This document shows positions 46,623 to 54,549 of a stretch of DNA of 58,877 nt, one piece after another. The DNA lies in NCBI GenBank assembly GCA_020072965.1, contig JAIQFY010000051.1:1-58877 (forward strand), given 5' to 3'. A program made the translations under genes and the position numbers. The stretch is from Terriglobia bacterium. Its GTDB lineage: Bacteria > Acidobacteriota > Terriglobia > JAIQFV01. A model generated the notes under the pieces. That model saw only the letters and a list, made by a program, of their open reading frames with translations, did not search any database and was not told where the DNA came from. Every line of letters begins with the position of its first letter. Within the stretch, counting starts at the first letter, position 1.

Positions 46623-47123
46623 TCACTTCAGCAACTCAGGATGTCGCGGCCGGGATGCTGAGCCGATCAGGCCGAAGATTCCCCGCTCGACGCGGGCAGT
46701 GGTTTCAGGGGATGCCTCTCGTTCATAGACGGGAAACAGGGTGCGCTCTTCCTTGCGGATGTGCGCCTCGAGTGTGTCAGCAAATTCAGTCAGGGTCGAC
46801 ACGAGCGCCCGGCCTTTGTGGCTCCGCAACTGATTGACCAGGCGCTCAATCCTTCTGTGCTCTGCGAGCACTTCCTCAATCACCTCACGGGCCCCTGCCA
46901 TGTGGCGCATCTCGGGAAACAAGATCCTCTCTTCGGCTTGGAAGTGAACGACCAGTTCGGTATCGAAGAACTCAATGGCATGGCCCGCCTTGGTCTGAAT
47001 CCATTCCCGATCCGTGTGGTGCTCGTGCAATCCCTTGTGAATGCGCAGGCATAGCACCAGCGCATAGTGATGCTCGCGGGAAAGCGGGACCAGACTCTTG
47101 TGACGCCGGGATCTTCTCTTCAT
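46623..47123 (-). CDS. Hemerythrin-like HHE domain protein
   Basis: This 166-residue four-helix protein is expected to bind a di-iron centre for oxygen or nitric oxide sensing, storage or protection. Metal ligand patterns visible are LSREHHYAL (about 15-23), HFQAEERILFP (about 60-70), EHRRIERL (about 88-95) and HIRKEERTLFP (about 120-130). The N terminus is very basic. It is transcribed towards tRNA-Arg and lies 24 bp after the decayed DUF6448-like gene on the same strand. Confidence 0.9.
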   Translation of the reverse strand: MKRRSRRHKSLVPLSREHHYALVLCLRIHKGLHEHHTDREWIQTKAGHAIEFFDTELVVHFQAEERILFPEMRHMAGAREVIEEVLAEHRRIERLVNQLRSHKGRALVSTLTEFADTLEAHIRKEERTLFPVYEREASPETTARVERGIFGLIGSASRPRHPELLK

Positions 47124-47147
47124 GAATCGCCCTGACTTGATAGGACA

Positions 47148-47530
47148 TTATATTCCACCCCCGGCTTTTCCCTTGTATGGAACGTCGCCTTCGCTCTTGG
47201 CATCGGGATGATAAACCTCTTCGACGGAGTGAACGAATTCCACGTACGCCTTCACGAATTTGCGCCCGGCATCGAGATCACTGCTGCGGAATTTTCTCAT
47301 GGTGATGGCGGCGGCGAACCACCGGTGGATTTCGTCGTGGGCGGTGACTGGAAAAAGGCTCAACAGCGGTTCGAGCGAACCTGTGTCAATCGCCTTGTCA
47401 GCCGCAGGGATGGCCGGGCCGAGCTTACGACCGGCGCGTTTCAAGCCTGTCTAAGGCTCGCCTTTCCCGGCGCGATGAAGCCCCACGGCCGTCTCGAAGA
47501 AGCACCTCTCCGCAAGCTCGTGCGCTCCGC
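47148..47530 (-). pseudogene. DUF6448-like gene, 5' truncated with internal amber codon
   Basis: The frame reads HELAERCFFETAVGLHRAG, then GKGEP, a TAG (47451-47453), then TGLKRAGRKLGPAIPAADKA and onward to FVKAYVEFVHSVEEVY. From memory of the DUF6448 family the expected text at the stop is APYTGLKPAG, so TAG stands where Tyr is usual and the frame is unchanged. The family N terminus (HCDTLDGPV) is missing; an in-frame TGA lies at 47553-47555 and the divergent TetR promoter follows. A 98-codon frame from a TTG at 47444 is what remains open. Confidence 0.65.
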
Positions 47531-47632
47531 ATAGAGTTTCATATCTCCCGTCTCTCATAAGCCCTGCCTCACGCCGCCTCCAGCGGAGATTTGTCGCCGC
47601 GGCGACCTAACGGCGCCGGCCTCGAAATCCCC

Positions 47633-47690
47633 TTGACAGTAGAGTTACGATGAGATTAAAGTATCGCTGTATAAAAAAACGAACGTTTTT
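47633..47690 (+). promoter_or_regulatory. Promoter with TetR-type operator candidate
   Basis: A perfect -35 TTGACA (47633-47638) is followed after 18 bp by TAAAGT (47657-47662). Just downstream the perfect inverted repeat AAAAACG-AA-CGTTTTT (47675-47690) covers the likely start of transcription. It ends nine bases before the TetR start codon. This is the expected place for an autoregulatory operator. Confidence 0.6.
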
Positions 47691-47699
47691 GTTTTTAAA

Positions 47700-48515
47700 A
47701 TGCCCAAGCTCAAAGACAAGGTCATCGAGCAGAACCAGGGGAAGATTGAAGCCGCTGCCTTGCGCATATTCACTCGCCAGGGCTACCACGGGACGTCGAT
47801 GCGGGACATCGCAGAGGCCGCCCGGATCTCCATCGGCAACCTTTACAACTACTACGGGGGCAAAGAGGAGATCTTCGTGTCCCTGGTGCGCCGCCACGAA
47901 GCCCGGATGGACGCGCTCCGCGGAAAGGTGCTGGGCCCGATGCAGAACGTCTTCGACCCCTCCGAGTTGCAGCGTCTGGCGAGAGGTATCCGGGAAATCG
48001 TTTATGAGAACCCGGACTACTGGCACCTCATGTACATCGACGTGGTCGAGTTCGGAAGCCAGCACTTCGCGTACACTTTCCGGTCGCTGGCGCAGAAGAT
48101 GAAGCAGCGCCTGGGTCCACGGCTGCGCGAGGCCACGCGCCGGGGCCCTTGGAATGACATCGACCCTGCCCTGGCCTTCACAGCGATCTATCTGCAGCTC
48201 ATCACTTATTTTCTGGTGGAAAAACTCTTCGGAGGAAAGCAACACCTCGGTATGCCCGACGACCGCGCTATCGCTCAGTTGATCCGGATGCAGACCCAGG
48301 GGATCTGGCGCGATGGGGCGGAAGGTCGCGGCAGCCATGACAGAAGGAGGAAACATGCGAATGCAAACACTCGCAACACTGCTGGCGGCCGCCGGCATTC
48401 TCTGCTTCATGACGGCGATGACTCAAGCTCAGACGGCCACCACCGGGCAAATCGTGGGCGTGGTGACGGATTCCAGCGGGGCCGTCGTGGTCGGCGCAAG
48501 AGTCGCCCTGACTAG
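47700..48515 (+). CDS. TetR-family transcriptional regulator
   Basis: The N-terminal helix-turn-helix (about 15-60) has the family text ALRIFTRQGYHGTSMRDIAE followed by ISIGNLYNYYGGKEEIF. The ligand-binding helices run to about residue 210 and contain an acyl-type regulator look (YIDVVEFGSQHFAYTF). The frame stays open to 271 codons; the last 55-60 residues are an Arg/Gly/Ser/Asp-rich read-through of the receptor gene in another frame and are unlikely to be a domain. No ribosome site precedes the ATG, so it may be poorly or leaderlessly translated. It probably controls the genes downstream. Confidence 0.88.
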   Translation: MPKLKDKVIEQNQGKIEAAALRIFTRQGYHGTSMRDIAEAARISIGNLYNYYGGKEEIFVSLVRRHEARMDALRGKVLGPMQNVFDPSELQRLARGIREIVYENPDYWHLMYIDVVEFGSQHFAYTFRSLAQKMKQRLGPRLREATRRGPWNDIDPALAFTAIYLQLITYFLVEKLFGGKQHLGMPDDRAIAQLIRMQTQGIWRDGAEGRGSHDRRRKHANANTRNTAGGRRHSLLHDGDDSSSDGHHRANRGRGDGFQRGRRGRRKSRPD

Positions 48516-51500
48516 CGACACCGGCGTGCGGCGCGAAACCGAAACCGGCGGCGACGGCGGTTACAAGTTTGCTCTACTCGGCCCAGGCTCCTATCGGCTC
48601 GAAGTGACCCTCAGCGGATTCGCACCGGTCAAATTGGAAGGCATCGCCGTCACGATAACCGGAACCTCAGTCGTCGACGTTACCCTCCAAGTGGCCGGTT
48701 TGCCGACCACGGTTTCGGTCACGGCCGAATCGCCGCTCGTGCAGACCGAAAGCGCCACCCGCGGCGAGGTCATCCAGAGCGGGACGCTGCGCCAGCTCCC
48801 GCTCTCCACGCGCAACTTCCAGCAGTTGCTGACCCTGACTGCTGGGACGCAGGGCTCCATCTCTAATTCTTCGGAACTGGGCCGTGGCGACGCGGTATTC
48901 AACGTGAACGGCCAGCGCTCAGTCTCCAACGCGGTGGTCATCAACGGGGTGGACGCCAACTCCATCGGCACCGGAAGCACGCCCAACCTGGCGGTGCCCG
49001 CCACCGACACCCTGCAGGAGTTCATCGTCCAAACCAGCCTGTATGACGCTTCCCAGGGCCGCAACGCCGGCGGCATCGTGGCCGCTGTCACGCGTTCCGG
49101 CAGCGACGCCTTCCACGGCAACCTCTACGAGTTCCTGCGCAACGATGTACTCAACGCCAACAACTTCTTTCTCAACAGTGCCACGGTGGGTAAGCCGGTT
49201 TACCGCCGGAACCAGTTCGGTGGCACGCTCGGGGGCCGGATCGTCAAGGACCGGGCGTGGTTCTTCATGTCCTACCAGGGAACGCGCGAAACCAATGGCA
49301 CGTCGCTGACCAACTCGCTGGCCACTGTGTTCGTTCCCGGCAATCTCAGCAACGATCGCAGTACCGCCGCCATGAACGCTTTGGCCGCGTCCTTCGGGGT
49401 GGCCGTTATCAATCCCAGCGCCCTGTTCCTGCTGCAGGCCAAGCTGCCCAACGGGCAGTTTGCGGTCCCCTCGGCGCCCTCGCCGGGGGCCTCCAATGCG
49501 CCGGTGTCGGTCCCGGTGCCGGGCATTTCTAAGTTCCGTGAGGACCAATTCAACAGCAATCTGGATTTTCAGCTGAACTCAAAAAATCGGCTGTCTCTCA
49601 AGTTCTTCTGGGCGAACAACCCCACCACCCAGGCCCTATTCAACTCGTTCGGGACAGGCAACGCGCTGCCCCTCCCGGGTTTCGGCGCAACGTTGGACTT
49701 CAAGCAACGACTGTTTTCGCTCAGCGACACCCACGCTTTCGGGGTGCATGTGCTGAACGAGGTCCATTTTGGCTACAGCAGCATCACTACCGGGTCCACG
49801 CCGCAAGAGCCGTTTACCTCGGCGCAGCTTGGCATCAGATCTCCCCTGAACAGCCTTTTTCCCGGCATGCCCACCATCTCGGTGAGCAACTTTTTCGATC
49901 TGGGGGCATCGCCCTTTTCCGATAACGACGCCCAGATCGCGACCTACAATCTGGGCGATACTTTGAACTGGACGCTCGGAAAGCACAGCCTGAAGCTGGG
50001 GGGCGAGTACAAGAGACACATTGTTGACGAGCGCTTTGATCTCTACACCCGCGGGAACATGTTCGCCCTCGGCTTCTCGGGGAACCCCTTCAAGGACTTC
50101 CTGGGTGGTTTCTTTGGCCTCAATGGCCTGTCGATCATGGGCTCGGGGGAGAACACCCGCCACCACCGGGCGCAGGACGCGGCCTTGTTCATCAACGACG
50201 ACTGGCGGTTGAGCGACCAACTCACCCTGGCCTTGGGCCTTCGCTGGGACTACTATGGCCCGTTCCACGAGACCCAGGGGCGCTTTGTAGCCATCGATCC
50301 GGCACTGATCACCACCAAGGCCGTCGGGGGCGGCGTCGCGGTGACCAGTGGTTTCGTGCAGGCCGACAACGCCAACTCCGTGCTGCCCGGTTTCACCCCG
50401 GTGACGGCCTCCCTAGTGCCCGCTGACACCAACAATTTCGGACCGCGAATCGGCTTCGCTTGGCAACCGCACCGCCACAACAGCCGGATGGTGGTGCGCG
50501 GGGGAATCGGGCTGTATTACGACCGTCCCAATGCACGCCTCCTGAACAACCAGATCCTGAACTTTCCCTTCTACACGTTGGCGCAAGTGGTCGGCGCACC
50601 CATCTCCAACCCCTTCGTGCAGGTCCCGTTGCCCAATGCCTACCCGCTGCAGTTCAACAATGCCACCATCTTCCCTTCAGGCGGAGCACCGGCTGTCCTG
50701 CCCGCCGCGGTGGCCGCCAGCGCTTGCGCCCCCGCCGGTTTCACCTGCGTATCGGCGAATGGCATCTATCCCAACCTGCACAATTTCCGAACCCCTTACG
50801 TGTTCCAGTACAGCCTCGGCACTCAGTACGAGTTCGCCCGCAATTGGCTGCTTGACCTGAGTTACGTGGGGGCGAGCGGTCGCAAACAGTTGCGGCTGCT
50901 CGACCTCAACCAGCCGGTGGCGGCCGCGGCCTTCTCCCCGGGACCGCTGAGTCCCGGCCTGTCGGCGCTGCCGGTCCAGGCCTTCGGCGTGCACGTGATC
51001 GAAAGCAGTGGGAACTCCAACTACAACTCGCTGCAGGCGACGGTGACCAAGCGTCTCTCTCAAGGCCTTCAGCTCATCGCGGCGTACACCTATTCGCACA
51101 CCCTTGACGACTATTCGGGGGACGCCTCCGGCACCAGCGACAACTCGGTAGTGCCGGGGGACGAAGTGAACCTGAACAACCATGCCTCTTCCGATTTCGA
51201 TCGCCGGCATCGCTTCTCTTTCAGCTACGTCTACGACCTGCCGAAGTTCTACCACGGTGGTTCCAAGGCCGCATCGCTGCTTGCCAACGGCTGGGAGCTC
51301 GCGGGGGTCTTGACCGTGCAGACGGGCACACCGTTCTCGGTCCTCACCAACGCGACCGCATTCGTCCAGGCACGCGCCGACTTCGCACCCGGGTGCACGC
51401 TCACCAATGCAGAGCTGAGCGGAAGTGTCGACAGCCGGCTAAACAAATACTTCAACACTTCCTGCTTCATTGCTGCGACCGGTTTGGGAAACTACGGCAA

Positions 51501-51738
51501 GACCGGGCGCAATATCCTGCGCGGGCCTGACCAGCGGAACCTCGATTTCTCTATCGTGAAGTTTTTCCCCATCCGAGAGGGGCAGAGGCTGGAGTTTCGC
51601 ACCGAATTCTTCAACATCTCCAACACCCCAAGCTTCGCCAACCCGGTCCCCATCCAGGCCTCGGGCAACTTTGGACAGATCGTTCGGACCAGCACCGGCC
51701 CGCGGGTGATCCAGTTCGCTCTGAAGTACGAGTTTTAG
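48355..51738 (+). CDS. TonB-dependent receptor, Oar-like
   Basis: This is a 1127-residue outer-membrane receptor. It has a signal peptide (1-28), then a carboxypeptidase-regulatory-like beta domain (about 30-110; IVGVVTDSSGAVVVGARVAL). A plug (about 115-235; RNFQQLLTLTAGTQG) and a large beta barrel ending in an aromatic residue (IQFALKYEF) follow. AGAAGGAGG precedes the ATG at 48355. Receptors of this Oar/CarboxypepD type abound in Acidobacteriota and import large or unusual substrates. It overlaps the open frame of the TetR gene by 161 bp, and the SDR gene starts 7 bp after it. Confidence 0.95.
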   Translation: MRMQTLATLLAAAGILCFMTAMTQAQTATTGQIVGVVTDSSGAVVVGARVALTSDTGVRRETETGGDGGYKFALLGPGSYRLEVTLSGFAPVKLEGIAVTITGTSVVDVTLQVAGLPTTVSVTAESPLVQTESATRGEVIQSGTLRQLPLSTRNFQQLLTLTAGTQGSISNSSELGRGDAVFNVNGQRSVSNAVVINGVDANSIGTGSTPNLAVPATDTLQEFIVQTSLYDASQGRNAGGIVAAVTRSGSDAFHGNLYEFLRNDVLNANNFFLNSATVGKPVYRRNQFGGTLGGRIVKDRAWFFMSYQGTRETNGTSLTNSLATVFVPGNLSNDRSTAAMNALAASFGVAVINPSALFLLQAKLPNGQFAVPSAPSPGASNAPVSVPVPGISKFREDQFNSNLDFQLNSKNRLSLKFFWANNPTTQALFNSFGTGNALPLPGFGATLDFKQRLFSLSDTHAFGVHVLNEVHFGYSSITTGSTPQEPFTSAQLGIRSPLNSLFPGMPTISVSNFFDLGASPFSDNDAQIATYNLGDTLNWTLGKHSLKLGGEYKRHIVDERFDLYTRGNMFALGFSGNPFKDFLGGFFGLNGLSIMGSGENTRHHRAQDAALFINDDWRLSDQLTLALGLRWDYYGPFHETQGRFVAIDPALITTKAVGGGVAVTSGFVQADNANSVLPGFTPVTASLVPADTNNFGPRIGFAWQPHRHNSRMVVRGGIGLYYDRPNARLLNNQILNFPFYTLAQVVGAPISNPFVQVPLPNAYPLQFNNATIFPSGGAPAVLPAAVAASACAPAGFTCVSANGIYPNLHNFRTPYVFQYSLGTQYEFARNWLLDLSYVGASGRKQLRLLDLNQPVAAAAFSPGPLSPGLSALPVQAFGVHVIESSGNSNYNSLQATVTKRLSQGLQLIAAYTYSHTLDDYSGDASGTSDNSVVPGDEVNLNNHASSDFDRRHRFSFSYVYDLPKFYHGGSKAASLLANGWELAGVLTVQTGTPFSVLTNATAFVQARADFAPGCTLTNAELSGSVDSRLNKYFNTSCFIAATGLGNYGKTGRNILRGPDQRNLDFSIVKFFPIREGQRLEFRTEFFNISNTPSFANPVPIQASGNFGQIVRTSTGPRVIQFALKYEF

Positions 51739-51745
51739 GGGGCCC

Positions 51746-52528
51746 ATGAAAGACACTGGTCTGCGCGGTAAGATCGTCGTCGTTACCGGAGCCGCGGCGG
51801 GGATCGGTCGCGCCACGGCCAGGCGGTTTGCAAGCGAAGGCTGCCGTGTGGCGGCGTGGGATGTCAACGATGCGGGGCAGGAAGAGTTGCTGCGCGAACT
51901 GTCCTCGGTCGGAGGAGAGTCACTCTTCCGCAAAACCAACGTGTGTGACTCCCGCGACGTCGAGGCGGCTGTCCAGGAAACCGTCGCGCGCTGGCATACC
52001 GTGGACGTCCTGATCAACAATGCCGGCATCATCCGCGATGCGCAGTTGGTCAAGTGGAAGGACGGGCAAGTCGCCGGCCTCATGAGCGACGAGGCCTTCG
52101 ACGCCGTCGTTTCTGTGAACCTGAAAGGCGTCTTCGTCTGCGCCCGGGCGGTAGTGCCTCACATGATCCGCCACGGTTCGGGCGTGATCCTGAATGCGTC
52201 TTCCGTCGTGGGGCTGTACGGCAACTTCGGGCAAACCAATTATGCCGCCACCAAGGCCGGCATAATTTCCTTTGCACGTACCTGGTCCCGCGAATTGGGC
52301 AAGTACAACATCCGGGTGAATGCCGTGGCGCCGGGGTTCATCGCCACGGAAATCTTGCGCACCATGCCGGACAAGGTCGTCCAGTCCATGGTGCAGCGCA
52401 CCCCTTTGGGACGAATGGGCAGTCCGGACGACATTGCCGAGGCGTACGTGTGGTTAGCATCGGATGCTGCCGCCTTCATCACGGGGACCGTGCTTTCGGT
52501 GGATGGCGGACTGGTGTTGGGAACTTGA
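51746..52528 (+). CDS. Short-chain dehydrogenase/reductase, FabG-like
   Basis: This 260-residue NAD(P)H-dependent oxidoreductase has TGAAAGIGRATA (cofactor), NNAG (about 92), catalytic Ser in NASSVVG, and Tyr and Lys in YAATKAG. The closest general type is 3-oxoacyl-ACP reductase or 3-hydroxyacyl-CoA dehydrogenase, so a beta-hydroxy/keto-acyl substrate fits the neighbours. It is separated by 7 bp from the receptor gene and 23 bp from the ketoacyl-synthase-like gene, clearly one operon. Confidence 0.93.
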   Translation: MKDTGLRGKIVVVTGAAAGIGRATARRFASEGCRVAAWDVNDAGQEELLRELSSVGGESLFRKTNVCDSRDVEAAVQETVARWHTVDVLINNAGIIRDAQLVKWKDGQVAGLMSDEAFDAVVSVNLKGVFVCARAVVPHMIRHGSGVILNASSVVGLYGNFGQTNYAATKAGIISFARTWSRELGKYNIRVNAVAPGFIATEILRTMPDKVVQSMVQRTPLGRMGSPDDIAEAYVWLASDAAAFITGTVLSVDGGLVLGT

Positions 52529-52551
52529 CGACAGGCACAAGGACTCCGCGG

Positions 52552-53541
52552 ATGCGCTACGCGAACATTATTTCCACCGGTCGATATGTGCCCGAAATCG
52601 AAATCACCAACGACATGTTGCGTGAGCGATTCCAGAACATCCCGGACTTTGTCGACAAGATGGAAGCATCCAGCGGCATTCGCACACGCCGGCACGCGCC
52701 GGAAGACTGGGCCACCAGCGACGTGGCTCTCCCCGCGGCGCGCCAAGCGATCGAGCGCGCCGGGCGGAAGCCCGAAGACGTGGACCTGATCATCCTCGGA
52801 ACCGACTCGCCGGATTACATTACGCCCGCGACGTCGGTGGTCCTGCAACACAAACTCGGCGCCAAAAATGCCGGCACATTCGACATCGGTTGCGCTTGCG
52901 CATCATTTCCCACAGGGCTATCGGCTGCCGCCGGGATCATTGCGGCTAATCCCGGCATCCGGACGGTGCTGGTGGTGGGAGTGTACCTGATGCACAAACT
53001 GGCCGCGGCAGACGATCCCATGATCTTTTTCTACGGCGATGGCGCGGGCGCGGCGGTCTTGGAGCCCGCCTCCGCGCCGGGTTTCATCACGTCCGCATTT
53101 CGCGCGGATGGCTCCTATCACAAATACTGGGGGATCTATTCGGGAGGTACTTTCGAACCGGCCACCGAAGAATCTGTGAAGGAGGGGCGCACGCGCTGCA
53201 ACATCAAGCAACGCTACCCGCCGGAGATCAATGAGGATACTTGGCCTCTCTTGGTGCTGCGTCTGGCGAAGGAGGGTGGGTTTCAGATGCGCGACGTGGA
53301 CCTCTTCATCTTCACGCAGGTCCGCAAGCCAACCATCGCAACCGTGATGAATACATTGGGCGTCCCCATGGAGCGTGCCCATACCATCATGGAAGAATAC
53401 GGTTACACCGGCTCCGCCTGCATCGGGATGGCGCTGGATGACGCCATCGAGAAGCGGAAGGTGCATCCCGGCGACCTCCTCGTGCTGGTGGGGTCGGGAG
53501 TCGGTTACAACCAGGCCGGCGTCGCTTTCCGCATGATCTGA
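52552..53541 (+). CDS. Ketoacyl-synthase-III-like protein with altered triad
   Basis: This 329-residue thiolase-fold protein resembles FabH. The nucleophile is present (Cys116 in DIGCACASFP), as is YGDGAGAAVL (161-170). The usual His of the HQAN motif is replaced (LFIFTQVRKPTI; Thr255 at the His position by alignment). The Asn of the GNTSAAS motif is Tyr285 (YGYTGSAC). Standard decarboxylating condensation should be impaired. An acyl transfer, thioester hydrolysis or non-decarboxylating condensation role is more likely. The family with FTQ and YGYTGSAC is recalled from other bacteria but its reaction is unknown to me. Confidence 0.85.
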   Translation: MRYANIISTGRYVPEIEITNDMLRERFQNIPDFVDKMEASSGIRTRRHAPEDWATSDVALPAARQAIERAGRKPEDVDLIILGTDSPDYITPATSVVLQHKLGAKNAGTFDIGCACASFPTGLSAAAGIIAANPGIRTVLVVGVYLMHKLAAADDPMIFFYGDGAGAAVLEPASAPGFITSAFRADGSYHKYWGIYSGGTFEPATEESVKEGRTRCNIKQRYPPEINEDTWPLLVLRLAKEGGFQMRDVDLFIFTQVRKPTIATVMNTLGVPMERAHTIMEEYGYTGSACIGMALDDAIEKRKVHPGDLLVLVGSGVGYNQAGVAFRMI

Positions 53542-53575
53542 AAGCCGCCACCGAGCCGGGGAGCGGGAAGGCCGT

Positions 53576-54538
53576 TTGCCAATATCAAAAGTCATTGCGT
53601 GGGTAGCAGTCATCGTCATTTTGGCGGTGGTGACGGCGGCCGTGCTGGTGGTGTGGAGGCGTCCCCTGATGGTTTTCGCGTGGATGGAGCGGCGGAGCCT
53701 TACCCGTCAGGGCTTGAGGAAATCGGTCGTCAACGCTCCCTCCGGCAGGATTGCGTTTTGGGAGGGCGGGAGCGGGCCCACCCTGGTCTTTCTCCATGGC
53801 GCGGGCGATCAGGCGGGAACCTGGTCGCGGGTGCTGTCACAACTAATCACTGGGCATCGCGTGCTCCTCCCCGATCTGGTTGGGCACGGCGACAGCGAAC
53901 CCGCCCAAGGGACACTCACCATTGGCATGGAGCTGGCCGGCTTGGAAGCCCTCCTGACGGCGCGCTCGCCGCAGCAGCAGGTCGTACTCATTGGAAATTC
54001 TCTGGGCGCGTGGGTGGCCATGCTTTATGCCTTTCAGCACCCGGAGCGCGTGGCGCTCGTGGTGGCAGTGAATGGCGGACCATTGCGAGGGACGCGGCCC
54101 GACGTCTTGCTCAACCCGGCTAACCGCGAAGAAGCACGACGCCTGATGCAACTGGTGCGTGACCCGGGTAGCCCGCCCATCCCGGGGTTCGTGCTGGATG
54201 ACGTGGTGCGCGAGGCGCAGCAGGGCCCCATCGGCCGGCTTTCGCAGAGCGCCGCCGACATGCAGCAATACCTCCTGGATGACCGCTTGAAGGAGTTCAA
54301 GGTGCCGGTCGATATCCTTTGGGGAGAGGCCGACCAACTCCTGGGCTCCGCCTACGCCAAGAGGCTGGAGGAAGGGTTGCCAGCGGCGCGTCTGACCCTG
54401 CTTTCCCGTTGCGGCCATGTTCCCCAGCGGGAGTGTCCTGTCACCTTCGCTACCAAGCTTGCGCAGTTGCTGAAGGATCCGCCCTCGGCACCCCTCGGCG
54501 CGCCAGCCACCCTGGTGCCTGCAGCCCCGTTGCCTTGA
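53576..54538 (+). CDS. Membrane-anchored alpha/beta hydrolase
   Basis: This 320-residue protein has an N-terminal membrane anchor (7-28, IAWVAVIVILAVVTAAVLVV). An alpha/beta hydrolase domain follows with oxyanion FLHGAGDQAG, nucleophile Ser142 (GNSLGAW), acid in WGEADQL and His in CGHVPQ. The TTG start has GGAAGG before it. It may cleave an ester, lactone or thioester at the inner-membrane face. It ends in a Pro/Ala-rich tail and lies 34 bp after the ketoacyl-synthase-like gene. Confidence 0.88.
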   Translation: MPISKVIAWVAVIVILAVVTAAVLVVWRRPLMVFAWMERRSLTRQGLRKSVVNAPSGRIAFWEGGSGPTLVFLHGAGDQAGTWSRVLSQLITGHRVLLPDLVGHGDSEPAQGTLTIGMELAGLEALLTARSPQQQVVLIGNSLGAWVAMLYAFQHPERVALVVAVNGGPLRGTRPDVLLNPANREEARRLMQLVRDPGSPPIPGFVLDDVVREAQQGPIGRLSQSAADMQQYLLDDRLKEFKVPVDILWGEADQLLGSAYAKRLEEGLPAARLTLLSRCGHVPQRECPVTFATKLAQLLKDPPSAPLGAPATLVPAAPLP

Positions 54539-54549
54539 ACCAGGAGACC

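Noticed and set aside
48340-48515. Extra C-terminal domain of the TetR protein
   Set aside because: The Arg/Gly/Ser/Asp-rich text is the receptor gene read in another frame, not a folded domain.
52054-52551. N-terminal extension of the ketoacyl-synthase-like protein
   Set aside because: This part of the frame lies within the SDR gene and reads as Arg-rich shadow translation; ATG 52552 fits the family start.
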